Positions 50,307 to 59,343 of a stretch of 64,000 nt of DNA are shown in pieces. Both the position numbers and the translations under genes were made by a program. Location of the stretch: positions 248,001 through 312,000 of the forward strand of contig NZ_JNFA01000023.1 of assembly GCF_000766865.1 (NCBI RefSeq), given 5' to 3'. How positions within the stretch are numbered: the first letter of the stretch is position 1; each line of letters opens with the position of its first letter. This DNA is from Listeria booriae. GTDB taxonomy: Bacteria > Bacillota > Bacilli > Lactobacillales > Listeriaceae. A model generated the notes under the pieces. The model was not told the DNA's origin. It saw only the letters and a program-made list of their open reading frames with translations, and ran no database searches.

Positions 50307-52367
50307 TTATGCTAAGTCTTCTGTTCCTAAATAATATGTCTCGTATAAACTTAGATTTTGTCGTAGTTCACGTGCTAGATCACGCGAAATCTTGCCTTTT
50401 TCAAATAGTTCTTGAATGATGTCTCGTTCCAGTTGGACGGCTTGTAGTTGGACATCTTTTTTCTGTTGTTCGAATTTCTCTCTTGATTTTGGTACGACGC
50501 GATCACGGCGCATTTGTTCTGCCACGCGTTTGTTTTCATTGATGAGCGGCCAAATAACGGCTGGGTTCATGTCGCCAATGCGTTCGTTTAATTTCTCCGT
50601 CACGAACGCTGCATTTTTCTCACGTAGCGAACGGATGATTTCCATTTGCTCGCGGCCACGCTCTGGATCTTGTTTCATTTCAGCAATTCGCTCTCTCGCT
50701 CTCTTCCACTCTTTTGGATGTAAAAGCTGGCGAGTTAGACGCTTGGCCATCATTCCCATCATGCGATAACGCGTTTTTAATTTGTGCGTCAAAGCATTTT
50801 CTAACGCATCGATGTATTTTTCATAGCGGTATGCTGTTTTTTCATCAATTTCGCCGTTTTTAAGAAGGAGCTGGGTATTTTCGCGTTCCCAGCCTAAAAT
50901 CTCTAAGCGTAATTGTTGCTGACCAATCTCGATGTCCCGCTGTTTCGTCATATCTAAATCTTGTTTTTGCACATCGCGCATCCGTTGACGATAATCATCC
51001 ATCACGGCTTGTGCTGCGGCTTTGTTTTCGGCGTCTACTTCTTTGCCGAGGTTCTCAATCACATAACGGTAAACCGTCAGCTTCATCGTTTGCTCCGCGC
51101 GCGGGCTATCAGATTTCGTCTCATCTTTTCGAGCCAAAATTGGCAAAATCGCCGTCGCAATAATCAGCGAGCACAAAATAACGCCTGATGCGATGCAAAT
51201 AATGAGCGAGCGCTGCGGGAACGGGCTACCATCGCCAAGTACAAACGGAATCGACAGCGCCGAAGCTAGCGTTACCGCCCCACGTACTCCGGACAGCGAT
51301 GTTAACACCGTGGCGCGCAGATTCGGCTTACTCATATCCTCTTTTTTCATTAAATGCGGGATGAGCCAGCCAAAGTGAATCCACAAGAAGCGAATCGCAA
51401 TAAGCCCAAATGTGATGAGTAAAATATAGAACAGCACTTGTAAATTACTAATTCCCGAGTTTTCCCATACGACTTGAATAATATCTGGTAATTGTGTTCC
51501 TAAAATAATAAACACTAAACCGTTCAACACAAAAATAATAACCGACCAAGTTCCCTGTGATACCACGTTTAGCTTCACAGACATCGGGTCCATTTTCTTT
51601 CTTTCAAAAGCGTGCATAATTCCGGCAGCAACAACAGCTAGAATTCCTGAAACATGAAATTCTTCTGCCACCAAATAAATCACAAATGGCGTCAAAATTT
51701 GAATTAACATATGTAACGTGACATCTTCCATGCCCAGCTTACGCATCCATTTTAAAAACCGAAATTTAATAAAAGTTAGCACGAGACCACAAATAATCCC
51801 GCCGACTGCAACCACAACAAATTCAACAGAAGCATCCCAAAGTGAGAACACGCCAGTTACCATCGCTGCAATCGCAAATTGGAACGCTACAAGGCCCGAT
51901 GCGTCATTCATGAGCGCCTCGCCTTCCAGCAAATGCGTAATTTTTTTTGGCAAATCAATACGTCCCGATAAAGAGCCTACTGCTACAGCATCTGTTGGCG
52001 CAAGTGCCGCTGCCAGTGCAAAAGCTGCCGCGAGCGGTATCGTCGGAATCATCCAATTGACGAAATAACCAACCACAAGCACCGTTACAAAAACGAGCCC
52101 TAACGCTAACATCAAAATCGGTGCCCGCAAATTCCAAAGCGCCTGGCGATCTGATCTTTTCCCATCATTAAATAGTAGCGGTGCGATAAACAGCACTAAA
52201 AATAATTCTGGATTTAAATTCAACTCAAAAGCGAGCGGTAAAAACGCCACTAGAACCCCTAATCCAATTTGAATTAGCGGTATCGATACGAATGGCACAA
52301 ACCGGTTGATAACATTCGAAATCAAGATGGCAGCTAACATAATGAGTACGTAATAAAATATATCCAC
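50307..52367 (-). CDS. CPA1-family Na+/H+ antiporter with long cytoplasmic C-terminus
   Basis: A 686-residue protein. Residues about 1-410 hold 12-13 helices with A-L-A-P-T-D-A-V-A-V-G and the ion-site N-D-A-S-G-L-V-A-F. Residues about 425-686 are charged, helical and likely coiled-coil (many E-R-E and K-R runs), a cytosolic regulatory tail. It exchanges Na+ (or K+) for H+ across the membrane. GTG start with GGAGG upstream. The small alarmone synthetase gene is 14 bases upstream and cotranscribed. Confidence 0.9.
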   Translation of the reverse strand: MDIFYYVLIMLAAILISNVINRFVPFVSIPLIQIGLGVLVAFLPLAFELNLNPELFLVLFIAPLLFNDGKRSDRQALWNLRAPILMLALGLVFVTVLVVGYFVNWMIPTIPLAAAFALAAALAPTDAVAVGSLSGRIDLPKKITHLLEGEALMNDASGLVAFQFAIAAMVTGVFSLWDASVEFVVVAVGGIICGLVLTFIKFRFLKWMRKLGMEDVTLHMLIQILTPFVIYLVAEEFHVSGILAVVAAGIMHAFERKKMDPMSVKLNVVSQGTWSVIIFVLNGLVFIILGTQLPDIIQVVWENSGISNLQVLFYILLITFGLIAIRFLWIHFGWLIPHLMKKEDMSKPNLRATVLTSLSGVRGAVTLASALSIPFVLGDGSPFPQRSLIICIASGVILCSLIIATAILPILARKDETKSDSPRAEQTMKLTVYRYVIENLGKEVDAENKAAAQAVMDDYRQRMRDVQKQDLDMTKQRDIEIGQQQLRLEILGWERENTQLLLKNGEIDEKTAYRYEKYIDALENALTHKLKTRYRMMGMMAKRLTRQLLHPKEWKRARERIAEMKQDPERGREQMEIIRSLREKNAAFVTEKLNERIGDMNPAVIWPLINENKRVAEQMRRDRVVPKSREKFEQQKKDVQLQAVQLERDIIQELFEKGKISRDLARELRQNLSLYETYYLGTEDLA

Positions 52368-52381
52368 CTTTTTTCCTCCCC

Positions 52382-53026
52382 TTACTCCTTGCCTTCTACC
52401 TCATTTTTATACTGGTCAATTTCATCATTTAAATATTTCATCTTGTCATCTAAATGCTGAATAATCGCCGCAGCCTCGTACAACTCTTGCGTCAAATGCG
52501 CCGGGGCCGTTGATTTATACTTATAATAAATCTTATGCTCGAGACTTGCCCAAAAATCCATGGCAACCGTGCGAATTTGAATTTCAACACACATTTTGCG
52601 CGATGTATTCGTTAAGAAAATCGGCACTTCGCAAATTAAATGAAAACTCCGATAACCATTTGGCTTAGGATTCTCCACATAATCTTTCACATTTAAAATA
52701 GTCATATCATCTTGGTTCGCTAGCATCTCATAGATTTTATAAATATCGGAAACAAAAGAACAAGTGATACGGATTCCCGCGATGTCACGAACGTGAGCAT
52801 AGGCGTTCTCCGGCGTGATATCTAAGCCTTTTCGTTCTAGCTTTGTTGTAATACTTTCGAAGCTTTTCACACGTGATTTCAAATGTTCCATCGGATTATA
52901 ATCATGAATAAATTGAAACTCATCATTTAAGATTTTTAACTTCGTATTGACTTCCTCTAAGGCGAAACGATGCATTAACATCACATTACGCCATTCTTTT
53001 AGCTCTTTTATAGAAGGTTGCTGCAC
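52382..53026 (-). CDS. relP: small alarmone synthetase RelP (YwaC type)
   Basis: The 214-residue single-domain (p)ppGpp synthetase has D-I-A-G-I-R-I-T-C-S-F, N-G-Y-R-S-F-H-L and E-I-Q-I-R-T-V-A-M-D-F-W-A-S-L-E-H-K, and no hydrolase domain. P-M-E-H-L-K-S-R-V-K-S-F-E-S-I matches YwaC/RelP better than YjbM/RelQ. It transfers pyrophosphate from ATP to GTP or GDP in the cytosol under cell-wall stress in relatives. GTG start after AGAGGAG. Pairing with an antiporter suggests a joint ion or envelope stress unit. Confidence 0.93.
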   Translation of the reverse strand: MQQPSIKELKEWRNVMLMHRFALEEVNTKLKILNDEFQFIHDYNPMEHLKSRVKSFESITTKLERKGLDITPENAYAHVRDIAGIRITCSFVSDIYKIYEMLANQDDMTILNVKDYVENPKPNGYRSFHLICEVPIFLTNTSRKMCVEIQIRTVAMDFWASLEHKIYYKYKSTAPAHLTQELYEAAAIIQHLDDKMKYLNDEIDQYKNEVEGKE

Positions 53027-53221
53027 AAAAATAACTCCTCTCTCTTCTTTCTACATTACCTTCTTATGTTACTACATTTTTAAAGTTTTCGCACACCAAT
53101 TCATTAAAATAAGGCGATTTCTTACTATTTTATCATCATTTTATTATTTTTAGGATTCCTATTTTTTGTGGTTTTTGGTATGATGGGGTTGTGTAAATCA
53201 AATGGAATGGGTGTGTAGCAG

Positions 53222-53995
53222 GTGTTAAACAAGGAAGCGAAGTTACAGTTTCGAATTATTTCTAAAGCATTGGACATGACTAGTGTCGGCGTAGTGATTA
53301 CAGATGGTGACCTGCCGAAAAACCCAATTATCTATGTAAACAGTGGATTTGAACGGATTACTGGTTATACATCAGAAGAAGTAATGGGCAAAAACTGCGG
53401 TATGCTTCAAGGTCGCAAAACCGATAAAGCCGCACTTGCAAAAATTAGTCAAGCCGTGAAAAATCGAACAAACGTCAATGTTTTCTTACAAAACTATCGC
53501 AAAAATGGCGAGATTTTCTTCAACGAACTAACTATCGATCCAATCTACGACGAAGAATCTGGGAAAAACTATTTTATCGGGATTCAAAGAGACGTTACTC
53601 GCGAAGAAAAATACAAAATGCTACTGGAAGACTCGATCGAAGAAATCGTGAAAATGTCCACACCAATCGTTCCCGTCCAAGAAGGTGTTGCAGTATTGCC
53701 GCTAGTTGGCGCGCTTTCTACCGATCGGTTTGAGGAAATGACGCAAAATGTCGCGTCGTATCTCGATGATAGCCATATTGATTATTTGATTATGGATATT
53801 TCAGGTCTTGCGGACTTCAATGACGACGTTGCAGCGAATCTCATTAAATTCCTAGCATTGACGAAATTAACTGGCGTTAGCCTAATGTTGACCGGTGTTT
53901 CGCCGAAATTCGCGATGCTTATGGTCAATTACGATAGCCGCTTACCAAACATTCCTACTTTCAGCACCGTTCGCGAAGCTTTAAAAAACGTCTAA
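53222..53995 (+). CDS. LOV-STAS protein (YtvA/Lmo0799-like) with altered flavin-phosphate site
   Basis: The 257-residue protein has a LOV/PAS domain (about 8-115), a Jalpha linker and a STAS domain (about 150-257), like the B. subtilis blue-light stressosome input YtvA. The photoactive Cys is present (C59), and so are the flavin-contacting N/Q residues (Q63, I-G-I-Q). However, the motif is G-K-N-C-G-M-L-Q-G where YtvA has N-C-R-F-L-Q-G, and I-S-Q-A-V replaces YtvA I-R-T-A-L. Both phosphate-binding Arg are thus Gly60 and Ser76. GTG 53222 is the start; the ribosome site is weak. The gene diverges from relP. Confidence 0.92.
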   Translation: MLNKEAKLQFRIISKALDMTSVGVVITDGDLPKNPIIYVNSGFERITGYTSEEVMGKNCGMLQGRKTDKAALAKISQAVKNRTNVNVFLQNYRKNGEIFFNELTIDPIYDEESGKNYFIGIQRDVTREEKYKMLLEDSIEEIVKMSTPIVPVQEGVAVLPLVGALSTDRFEEMTQNVASYLDDSHIDYLIMDISGLADFNDDVAANLIKFLALTKLTGVSLMLTGVSPKFAMLMVNYDSRLPNIPTFSTVREALKNV

Positions 53996-54034
53996 CACCA
54001 GGCATCCAAAAACCGCATTTTTCAAAAAAAGCCT

Positions 54035-54063
54035 TGCATTTACGTGCTAAATTCGTTAGTATA
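54035..54063 (+). promoter_or_regulatory. promoter of the lysine riboswitch-lysP transcript
   Basis: TTGCAT, a 17-base spacer and TAGTAT lie about 25 bases before the aptamer. Confidence 0.65.
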
Positions 54064-54087
54064 GTACATGAAAAACTTAATAAAATC

Positions 54088-54350
54088 CTCATCAATGGTG
54101 AGGTAGAGGTTGCGAAATTCACGATTAACGGTTAACGAGGCGCATGACACGCCAATGACTAACCGCGAAAAGGATGCTCGCCGAAGTGAAAATAGGTGTC
54201 AGACTATTTAAGCTGGGGCTGTTATCGAAAGAAACAGAACTGCTGTTTTTGCCAATAGCTTGGCGGGACGGGTGTGCTATCTAATGCTGTTTTGACGTTG
54301 GTATTATAGAACTGGTCTCTTAAGAAACATTTTCGGGATCAGTTTTTTTG
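54088..54350 (+). promoter_or_regulatory. lysine riboswitch (L-box) with terminator
   Basis: The aptamer has AGAGGTTGCG at the 5' side, AAAGGATGCTCGCCGAAGTG in the core (the conserved GCCGAAG), GGGGCTGTTATCGAAAGAAACAG in the distal arm and the matching 3' side. A terminator AACTGGTCTC/GGGATCAGTT with seven T ends at 54349. Lysine binding should end transcription before lysP. Confidence 0.9.
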
Positions 54351-54397
54351 TTCCCAAAACCTCATTTTTCAACTCAGAAAGAAAGGGAGTTTTACAA

Positions 54398-55882
54398 GTG
54401 AAAAAAGAACAACAAGGTCACATACGGAGAGATTTAAAAACGCGACATTTATCGATGATTGCGATTGGGGGCTCGATAGGAACAGGATTATTCTTAGCGA
54501 GTGGTAATGCGATTGCTACGGCTGGCCCTGGTGGCGCATTGGTAGCTTATGCTGCGATTGGTTTAATGGTTTATTTTTTGATGACAAGTCTTGGTGAGAT
54601 GGCGACGTATATGCCTGTTTCAGGTTCTTTTAGTACGTATGCTTCGCGCTTTGTTGATCCTGCTTTTGGATTTGCGCTTGGTTGGAACTATTGGTTTAAC
54701 TGGGCGATTACGCTTGCTGTTGATATTTCTACGGCGGCACTCATTATTCAGTTCTGGTTTCCGCACGCCCCTGCTTGGTTATGGAGCGCAGTGTTCTTGC
54801 TCATTATTTTTGGCTTGAATGCTCTGTCTGTTAAAGCTTATGGTGAATCGGAATATTGGTTCTCGATTATTAAAGTTATTACGGTGATTGTCTTCTTAAT
54901 CGTCGGTGTCTTGACGATTTTCGGGATTCTCGGCGGTCAATTTATCGGTTTTTCTAATTTTACGACTGGGGATGCACCGTTTAATGGTGGTTTCTTCGCG
55001 ATACTCGGGACGTTCTTGCTCGCTGGTTTCTCTTTCCAAGGTACAGAGCTTGTGGGGATTGCTGCTGGGGAGAGCGCGACTCCTGAGAAAAGTGTACCCA
55101 AAGCGATTAAGCAAGTTTTCTGGCGTATTTTACTGTTTTATATCTTTGCGATTTTCGTCATTGGGATGATTATTCCTTATACTAGCCCGAATTTACTCGG
55201 CGGCGAAGCAACAGATGTAGCGATTAGCCCATTCACACTTGTTTTTGAAAAAGCGGGGTTAGCCATTGCGGCGTCAGTGATGAATGCGGTTATCCTAACT
55301 TCGGTATTGTCTGCTGGTAACTCTGGCCTTTACGCTTCCACACGGATGTTATGGTCGATGGCTAAAGACGGCAAAGCACCGAAATTTCTATCAAAAGTAA
55401 ATCGTCGCGGTATTCCGATGGCGGCACTTATTTTGACAACGATTGTTGGTGCGATGACGTTCATTACAACACTTAGCGAAAATGGAACCGTCATTTATAC
55501 GTGGTTGCTAAGCGCTTCTGGTCTTACTGGTTTTATTGCTTGGGTTGGGATTGCGATTAGTCATTATCGTTTCCGCCGAGCGTATGTGAAACAAGGGCTG
55601 GACTTAAATGCACTGAAATATAAAGCGAAGTTCTTCCCGTTCGGGCCGCTACTTGCGTTAGTATTATGTATTTTAGTGATTGTCGGGCAAGATTACAACG
55701 CGTTCCTACATCCTGACATTTCCAACCCAGAATGGTGGCAAAAAATTGCGATTTCCTATATCGGACTCCCAATTTTCCTAGCGTTCTGGCTCATCTATAA
55801 ATTTACGAAAAAATCAAAAGTAATTCCGCTTGATGAGTGTTCATTCGATGAACATTCGTATGTAGATGGAAAACGCGATTAA
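54398..55882 (+). CDS. lysP: lysine-specific permease
   Basis: The 494-residue APC-family importer has 12 helices. The helix-1 substrate loop G-G-S-I-G-T-G-L-F-L-A-S-G is intact, and the helix-6 region reads F-S-F-Q-G-T-E-L-V-G-I-A-A-G-E. The lysine riboswitch upstream supports lysine as substrate. GTG start after AAAGGGAG. A terminator follows. Confidence 0.94.
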   Translation: MKKEQQGHIRRDLKTRHLSMIAIGGSIGTGLFLASGNAIATAGPGGALVAYAAIGLMVYFLMTSLGEMATYMPVSGSFSTYASRFVDPAFGFALGWNYWFNWAITLAVDISTAALIIQFWFPHAPAWLWSAVFLLIIFGLNALSVKAYGESEYWFSIIKVITVIVFLIVGVLTIFGILGGQFIGFSNFTTGDAPFNGGFFAILGTFLLAGFSFQGTELVGIAAGESATPEKSVPKAIKQVFWRILLFYIFAIFVIGMIIPYTSPNLLGGEATDVAISPFTLVFEKAGLAIAASVMNAVILTSVLSAGNSGLYASTRMLWSMAKDGKAPKFLSKVNRRGIPMAALILTTIVGAMTFITTLSENGTVIYTWLLSASGLTGFIAWVGIAISHYRFRRAYVKQGLDLNALKYKAKFFPFGPLLALVLCILVIVGQDYNAFLHPDISNPEWWQKIAISYIGLPIFLAFWLIYKFTKKSKVIPLDECSFDEHSYVDGKRD

Positions 55883-55886
55883 GAAA

Positions 55887-55919
55887 AAAGCAGATTGGCT
55901 CGGGAGCCAATCTGCTTTT
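55887..55919. terminator. bidirectional terminator between lysP and a marR gene
   Basis: AAAAGCAGATTGGCT and AGCCAATCTGCTTTT form a 14-bp stem with a four-base loop. Confidence 0.92.
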
Positions 55920-56377
55920 TAGTCTGTCTTCAACAACTTCTCGATTTTATGGTTAATCTCGATAAGTTTATCAATCTCTTCATCATCCAGTTCTTCTAAT
56001 GCCTTCATCATCGCTTTGTAGGCAAACGCATTTTGTGTGGAGCGCTCTGACATTTCTCTGCCTTTATCGGTTAGTTGCAAGCGCCACGCATCGGCATTTT
56101 CTACGAATGCTGTATTTAATTTCTCAACAAGTCTTCCATGAACGAGCCCGTTAACATTGGCTGTAATGACTTCGGTGGAGGTAAACAATTTCTTTTTTAG
56201 GTCATCGATAGTGGAATCTGGTCGTGTGTATAAAATATTAATAATCGCCATTTGCTGCAATGACAAACCTAGGCTTAGTGCGTTTTGTTCAGCGTGTTTG
56301 GCAGTGATGCGGTTGATGGCCCAGTAAGACCCTAATACTTCTTGTACACGTTTTACTTTATCTTCACTTAATTCCAT
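55919..56377 (-). CDS. MarR-family-like transcriptional regulator
   Basis: The 152-residue protein fits the MarR winged-helix fold: L-S-L-Q-Q-M-A-I-I-N-I-L-Y-T in helix 2, then T-I-D-D-L-K-K-K-L-F-T-S-T-E-V-I-T-A-N-V recognition region and L-T-D-K-G-R-E-M wing. It lacks the usual D-x-R of the MarR wing and is a diverged member. ATG 56377 follows AGAGGTG; a GTG nine bases up overlaps that site. It is divergent from a second MarR gene. Confidence 0.8.
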   Translation of the reverse strand: MELSEDKVKRVQEVLGSYWAINRITAKHAEQNALSLGLSLQQMAIINILYTRPDSTIDDLKKKLFTSTEVITANVNGLVHGRLVEKLNTAFVENADAWRLQLTDKGREMSERSTQNAFAYKAMMKALEELDDEEIDKLIEINHKIEKLLKTD

Positions 56378-56478
56378 CTTTCTCACCTCTTTATCTCTAT
56401 TTTACGCTATTATACATGATACACAAGCATCTTTACACAAATTTAACGAAGAAACTTTTATTTTTTTGCGTTTATCTA

Positions 56479-56518
56479 TTGACTTACTTTTTACAAGTAT
56501 GTTATTATTTGTTTGTAA
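56479..56518 (+). promoter_or_regulatory. promoter with inverted repeat before marR-yceI
   Basis: TTGACT (56479) and TTATTA/TATTAT at 17-18 bases form a promoter. TTACAA (56491-56496) and TTGTAA (56513-56518) are inverted arms flanking the -10, a likely MarR-type operator. Confidence 0.5.
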
Positions 56519-56562
56519 GATATTTCGATATTAAAACATTTGACTGAAACGAGGTGTTTTCT

Positions 56563-57003
56563 GTGGAAGATATCGACTTGAAATTATTCACCGTCTTGTT
56601 GCGATCTGCCAATTGGATTCAGAAGGTTCATGCGAATTTAGTGGAGTCTCATGGAATTACGCCGAGTGAATTCGGTGTTTTAGAACAGCTTTATCATCTT
56701 GGCCCGCAACAATTGCAGGCACTTGGACAGAAGAATTTGATTTCTAATGGCAATACGACTTACATGGTCACCAAGCTTGAAAAGAAGAACTATCTTGTCC
56801 GCGTCAATGATCCGAATGACCGCCGCGTTGTTTATGCGAAATTGACCGCACAAGGCACACAATTTATCAGCAATCTTTTTCCCCAGTTTGAAGTCTTGAT
56901 TAAAGAACAACTCACGATTTTGAACGAGGAAGAGAAAGAAATACTCATTTCGGGATTAAAAAAAATCGGTTTAAACGCCGAGTCCCACTGGCGAGCTAAT
57001 TGA
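56563..57003 (+). CDS. MarR-family transcriptional regulator
   Basis: The 146-residue MarR protein has I-T-P-S-E-F-G-V-L-E-Q-L, the recognition helix N-G-N-T-T-Y-M-V-T-K-L-E-K and the wing D-P-N-D-R-R-V-V-Y-A-K-L-T. GTG 56563 is set by GAGGTG six bases upstream. The yceI gene starts 40 bases downstream and is its likely target partner. The operator candidate is the TTACAA/TTGTAA repeat. Confidence 0.9.
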   Translation: MEDIDLKLFTVLLRSANWIQKVHANLVESHGITPSEFGVLEQLYHLGPQQLQALGQKNLISNGNTTYMVTKLEKKNYLVRVNDPNDRRVVYAKLTAQGTQFISNLFPQFEVLIKEQLTILNEEEKEILISGLKKIGLNAESHWRAN

Positions 57004-57043
57004 AGATGGCGCCAAATAAAACCAATATTGGAGGAATTTTAAA

Positions 57044-57574
57044 ATGACAGTAGAAAAATGGAATGTAGACCCAGCACACAGTTCAATCGAGTTTCAAGTA
57101 AAACACATGATGGTATCAAAAGTAAAAGGTGCTTTCAAAAACTTCAGCGCGGATTTAACGCTTGATCCGGAAGATTTAACAACAGCTAACCTTTCTTTCA
57201 CAGTGGACGCAGCTTCTATCGACACACGTCAAGAACAACGCGATGGCCATTTGAAGAGCCCAGATTTCTTCGATGTTGAAAACCACCCATCCATCACGTT
57301 CCAATCAACAAATATCGTAGCCGATGGTAGCAACGAATACAAAGTGACTGGTGACTTAACGATCCGTACGATTACAAAACCAATCACATTTAACGTGGAA
57401 TATGAAGGAACAAGCAAAGACCCAATGTCTGGTAACATGGTTGCAGGCTTTGAAGGAACTGGTAAATTCAATCGTAAAGACTTCGAACTAAATTACAACG
57501 CAGTGCTTGAAACTGGCGGCGTATTAATTGGTGATGAAGTGAAACTAAATATTCAAATCGAAGTTTCTAAATAA
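57044..57574 (+). CDS. YceI-family lipid-binding-like protein
   Basis: A 176-residue beta-barrel protein of the YceI family, which binds polyisoprenoid-like ligands. It begins W-N-V-D-P-A-H-S-S-I-E-F-x-V-K-H-M and has S-P-D-F-F-D-V-E-N-H-P and D-L-T-I-R-T-I-T-K-P-I. No signal peptide is present, so it is cytosolic here. GGAGG lies before the ATG. It is probably cotranscribed with the MarR gene. Confidence 0.92.
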   Translation: MTVEKWNVDPAHSSIEFQVKHMMVSKVKGAFKNFSADLTLDPEDLTTANLSFTVDAASIDTRQEQRDGHLKSPDFFDVENHPSITFQSTNIVADGSNEYKVTGDLTIRTITKPITFNVEYEGTSKDPMSGNMVAGFEGTGKFNRKDFELNYNAVLETGGVLIGDEVKLNIQIEVSK

Positions 57575-57579
57575 GATGT

Positions 57580-57616
57580 AAAAGCCCGAGTGCGTGATGG
57601 TTGCACTCGGGCTTTG
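57580..57616. terminator. bidirectional terminator after yceI
   Basis: AAAGCCCGAGTGC and GCACTCGGGCTTT form a 13-bp stem. Confidence 0.92.
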
Positions 57617-57618
57617 TT

Positions 57619-58260
57619 CTATATTTTGCGCCAGATGACGGTTGCTGTGATGAATCCTGCTATACCTAGTATGAGTTCGATAAGCGCTCCACTTGAAATG
57701 ACTTTTCCGAAGTTCGGTAGGATCATAAGTAGGAATACGAGCACGAAAACATACATAATAAGGATTCCGCTACCGATTAGAAAGTATGCGGCAATCGATT
57801 TGGCGGCGGTCACAGTGTAGTGTTTCCAGAGGATGTAGCCACCAACGAGCATACATACGATACAAATAAATACGAGCAAAATGGATACAACAAATGTCCC
57901 GACGTAAAACACATGCTCTTTATTTATAAAATGAATGATGCCCATCACGACTAAAAAAGCGCTCATGATTAGCGTTCCAATAAAGACGAATAGCGGAATT
58001 TGATTGGTTTGCGTTACGTCTGGTAGTTTATGTGTGAGCTGTCTGGCGTATGTTGTCGCGTCCATGCCAAGCGTTTCTTCTGGTGCTGCATCTTTTGCGT
58101 TTAATAAGCGTTCGATGGCTTTTAGCAAGGCTTCTTCTTTGTCGTGTTCTGCTATATTTTTATCGGAAGCGACCACCCATTCCACCGTTTTTATGTAGGC
58201 TTGTTGTGCTTCGGTTAATTGGCCGCTTTTTTCTTGAATTAGTTGTTTCTTAGTCAGCAT
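57619..58260 (-). CDS. DUF1129-like membrane protein
   Basis: The 213-residue protein has a soluble helical N-terminus (about 1-90, with L-T-E-A-Q-Q-A-Y-I and an acidic-basic mix) and four hydrophobic segments (about 92-115, 122-145, 155-178 and 188-208). The layout matches DUF1129-type proteins; no function is known. GGGGAG precedes the ATG. Confidence 0.65.
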   Translation of the reverse strand: MLTKKQLIQEKSGQLTEAQQAYIKTVEWVVASDKNIAEHDKEEALLKAIERLLNAKDAAPEETLGMDATTYARQLTHKLPDVTQTNQIPLFVFIGTLIMSAFLVVMGIIHFINKEHVFYVGTFVVSILLVFICIVCMLVGGYILWKHYTVTAAKSIAAYFLIGSGILIMYVFVLVFLLMILPNFGKVISSGALIELILGIAGFITATVIWRKI

Positions 58261-58388
58261 TAGATTATCTTCTCCCCTTCTCTTCTTTAGTTAATCATAT
58301 GCGAAAAAATATTTTTCAGCAACTTTCAACTTTTTCGGGGGAAATATATGTTACAATGGTTCTATTATTTTTAGAAAAAGGTGAGGAC

Positions 58389-59297
58389 ATGTATTCAGAG
58401 AAAGAAAAGACGCTGGGGATTTTAACTGCGATTGCCGCGTACATTATTTGGGGTGTTTTACCACTGTATTGGAAGTTAGCAAGCGATGTTCCTGCCAGTG
58501 AAATTCTAGCATACCGCATTATTTGGTCCTTTGTTTTCATGGTGATTGTTATTGTGTTGCTAGGTAAGACGAAGGAAATTTGGGCGGAGATTCGGGCCCT
58601 CTTTAAAAAGCCAAAATTGATTCTGGCGATTACGACGGCGTCTGTGTTAATTACGGCGAACTGGTTTATTTTTATTTTCACGGTCAACGATGGGCATGTT
58701 ATTAGTGCGAGTCTTGGCTATTATATTAATCCGCTAGTCAATGTGCTTCTGGCAACGGTATTCTTGAAGGAAAAATTAAGTCGGGGCGAGATGTTAGCGG
58801 TGCTTTCGGCGGCGATTGGTGTGTTGATTTTAGCGATTCACCAAGGCGTTTTCCCATGGGCGGCGATTTCGATGGCGGTGACATTTGGGCTTTACGGCTT
58901 GATTAAGAAGTTGGTGCCAGTCAGCGCTTGGGGCGGACTTACAGTTGAAACGATTATTATGACGCCATTTGCCCTTGTATTTTTGTTGTTCTTTGCTCGT
59001 GATGCGTTTATGCACTTTGGCTTTGATACGAACCTTGTATTGTTTGGCGCTGGGGTGGTGACTGCGATTCCGCTTTTATTATTTGCGACGAGTGCGCGGC
59101 GGATTTCTTATGTCATGCTCGGTTTCATCCAATACGTAGGACCAACCTTAATGCTGATTCTCGGCGTATTTGTATTCCACGAAGCATTTGATTTCATCCA
59201 ACTAATCGCCTTCATCTTCATTTGGGCAGCATTACTGATTTTCACTATCTCACACGTAGTCTTTGCCGCAAAACTCAAAAAAACAACTGTATCATAA
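58389..59297 (+). CDS. rarD: EamA/RarD-family permease
   Basis: The 302-residue DMT-superfamily transporter has ten helices in two EamA halves. The start reads G-I-L-T-A-I-A-A-Y-I-I-W-G-V-L-P-L-Y-W-K, near-diagnostic for RarD. ATG 58389 follows AGGTGAGG; an upstream in-frame ATG at 58299 has no ribosome site. The substrate is unknown; RarD was named for chloramphenicol sensitivity in E. coli. Confidence 0.88.
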   Translation: MYSEKEKTLGILTAIAAYIIWGVLPLYWKLASDVPASEILAYRIIWSFVFMVIVIVLLGKTKEIWAEIRALFKKPKLILAITTASVLITANWFIFIFTVNDGHVISASLGYYINPLVNVLLATVFLKEKLSRGEMLAVLSAAIGVLILAIHQGVFPWAAISMAVTFGLYGLIKKLVPVSAWGGLTVETIIMTPFALVFLLFFARDAFMHFGFDTNLVLFGAGVVTAIPLLLFATSARRISYVMLGFIQYVGPTLMLILGVFVFHEAFDFIQLIAFIFIWAALLIFTISHVVFAAKLKKTTVS

Positions 59298-59343
59298 AAA
59301 TAGGATGGGGTGTCCGAGTCATGGACACCCCATCCTATTTTTT
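59298..59343. terminator. bidirectional terminator between rarD and ahpF
   Basis: AATAGGATGGGGTGTCC and GGACACCCCATCCTATT form a 17-bp stem with a seven-base loop and T-runs on both sides. Confidence 0.93.

Noticed and set aside
56519-56545. MhqR-type operator (ATATTTCGATAT)
   Set aside because: The symmetry is only four bases per arm; too weak to claim beside the clearer TTACAA/TTGTAA pair.
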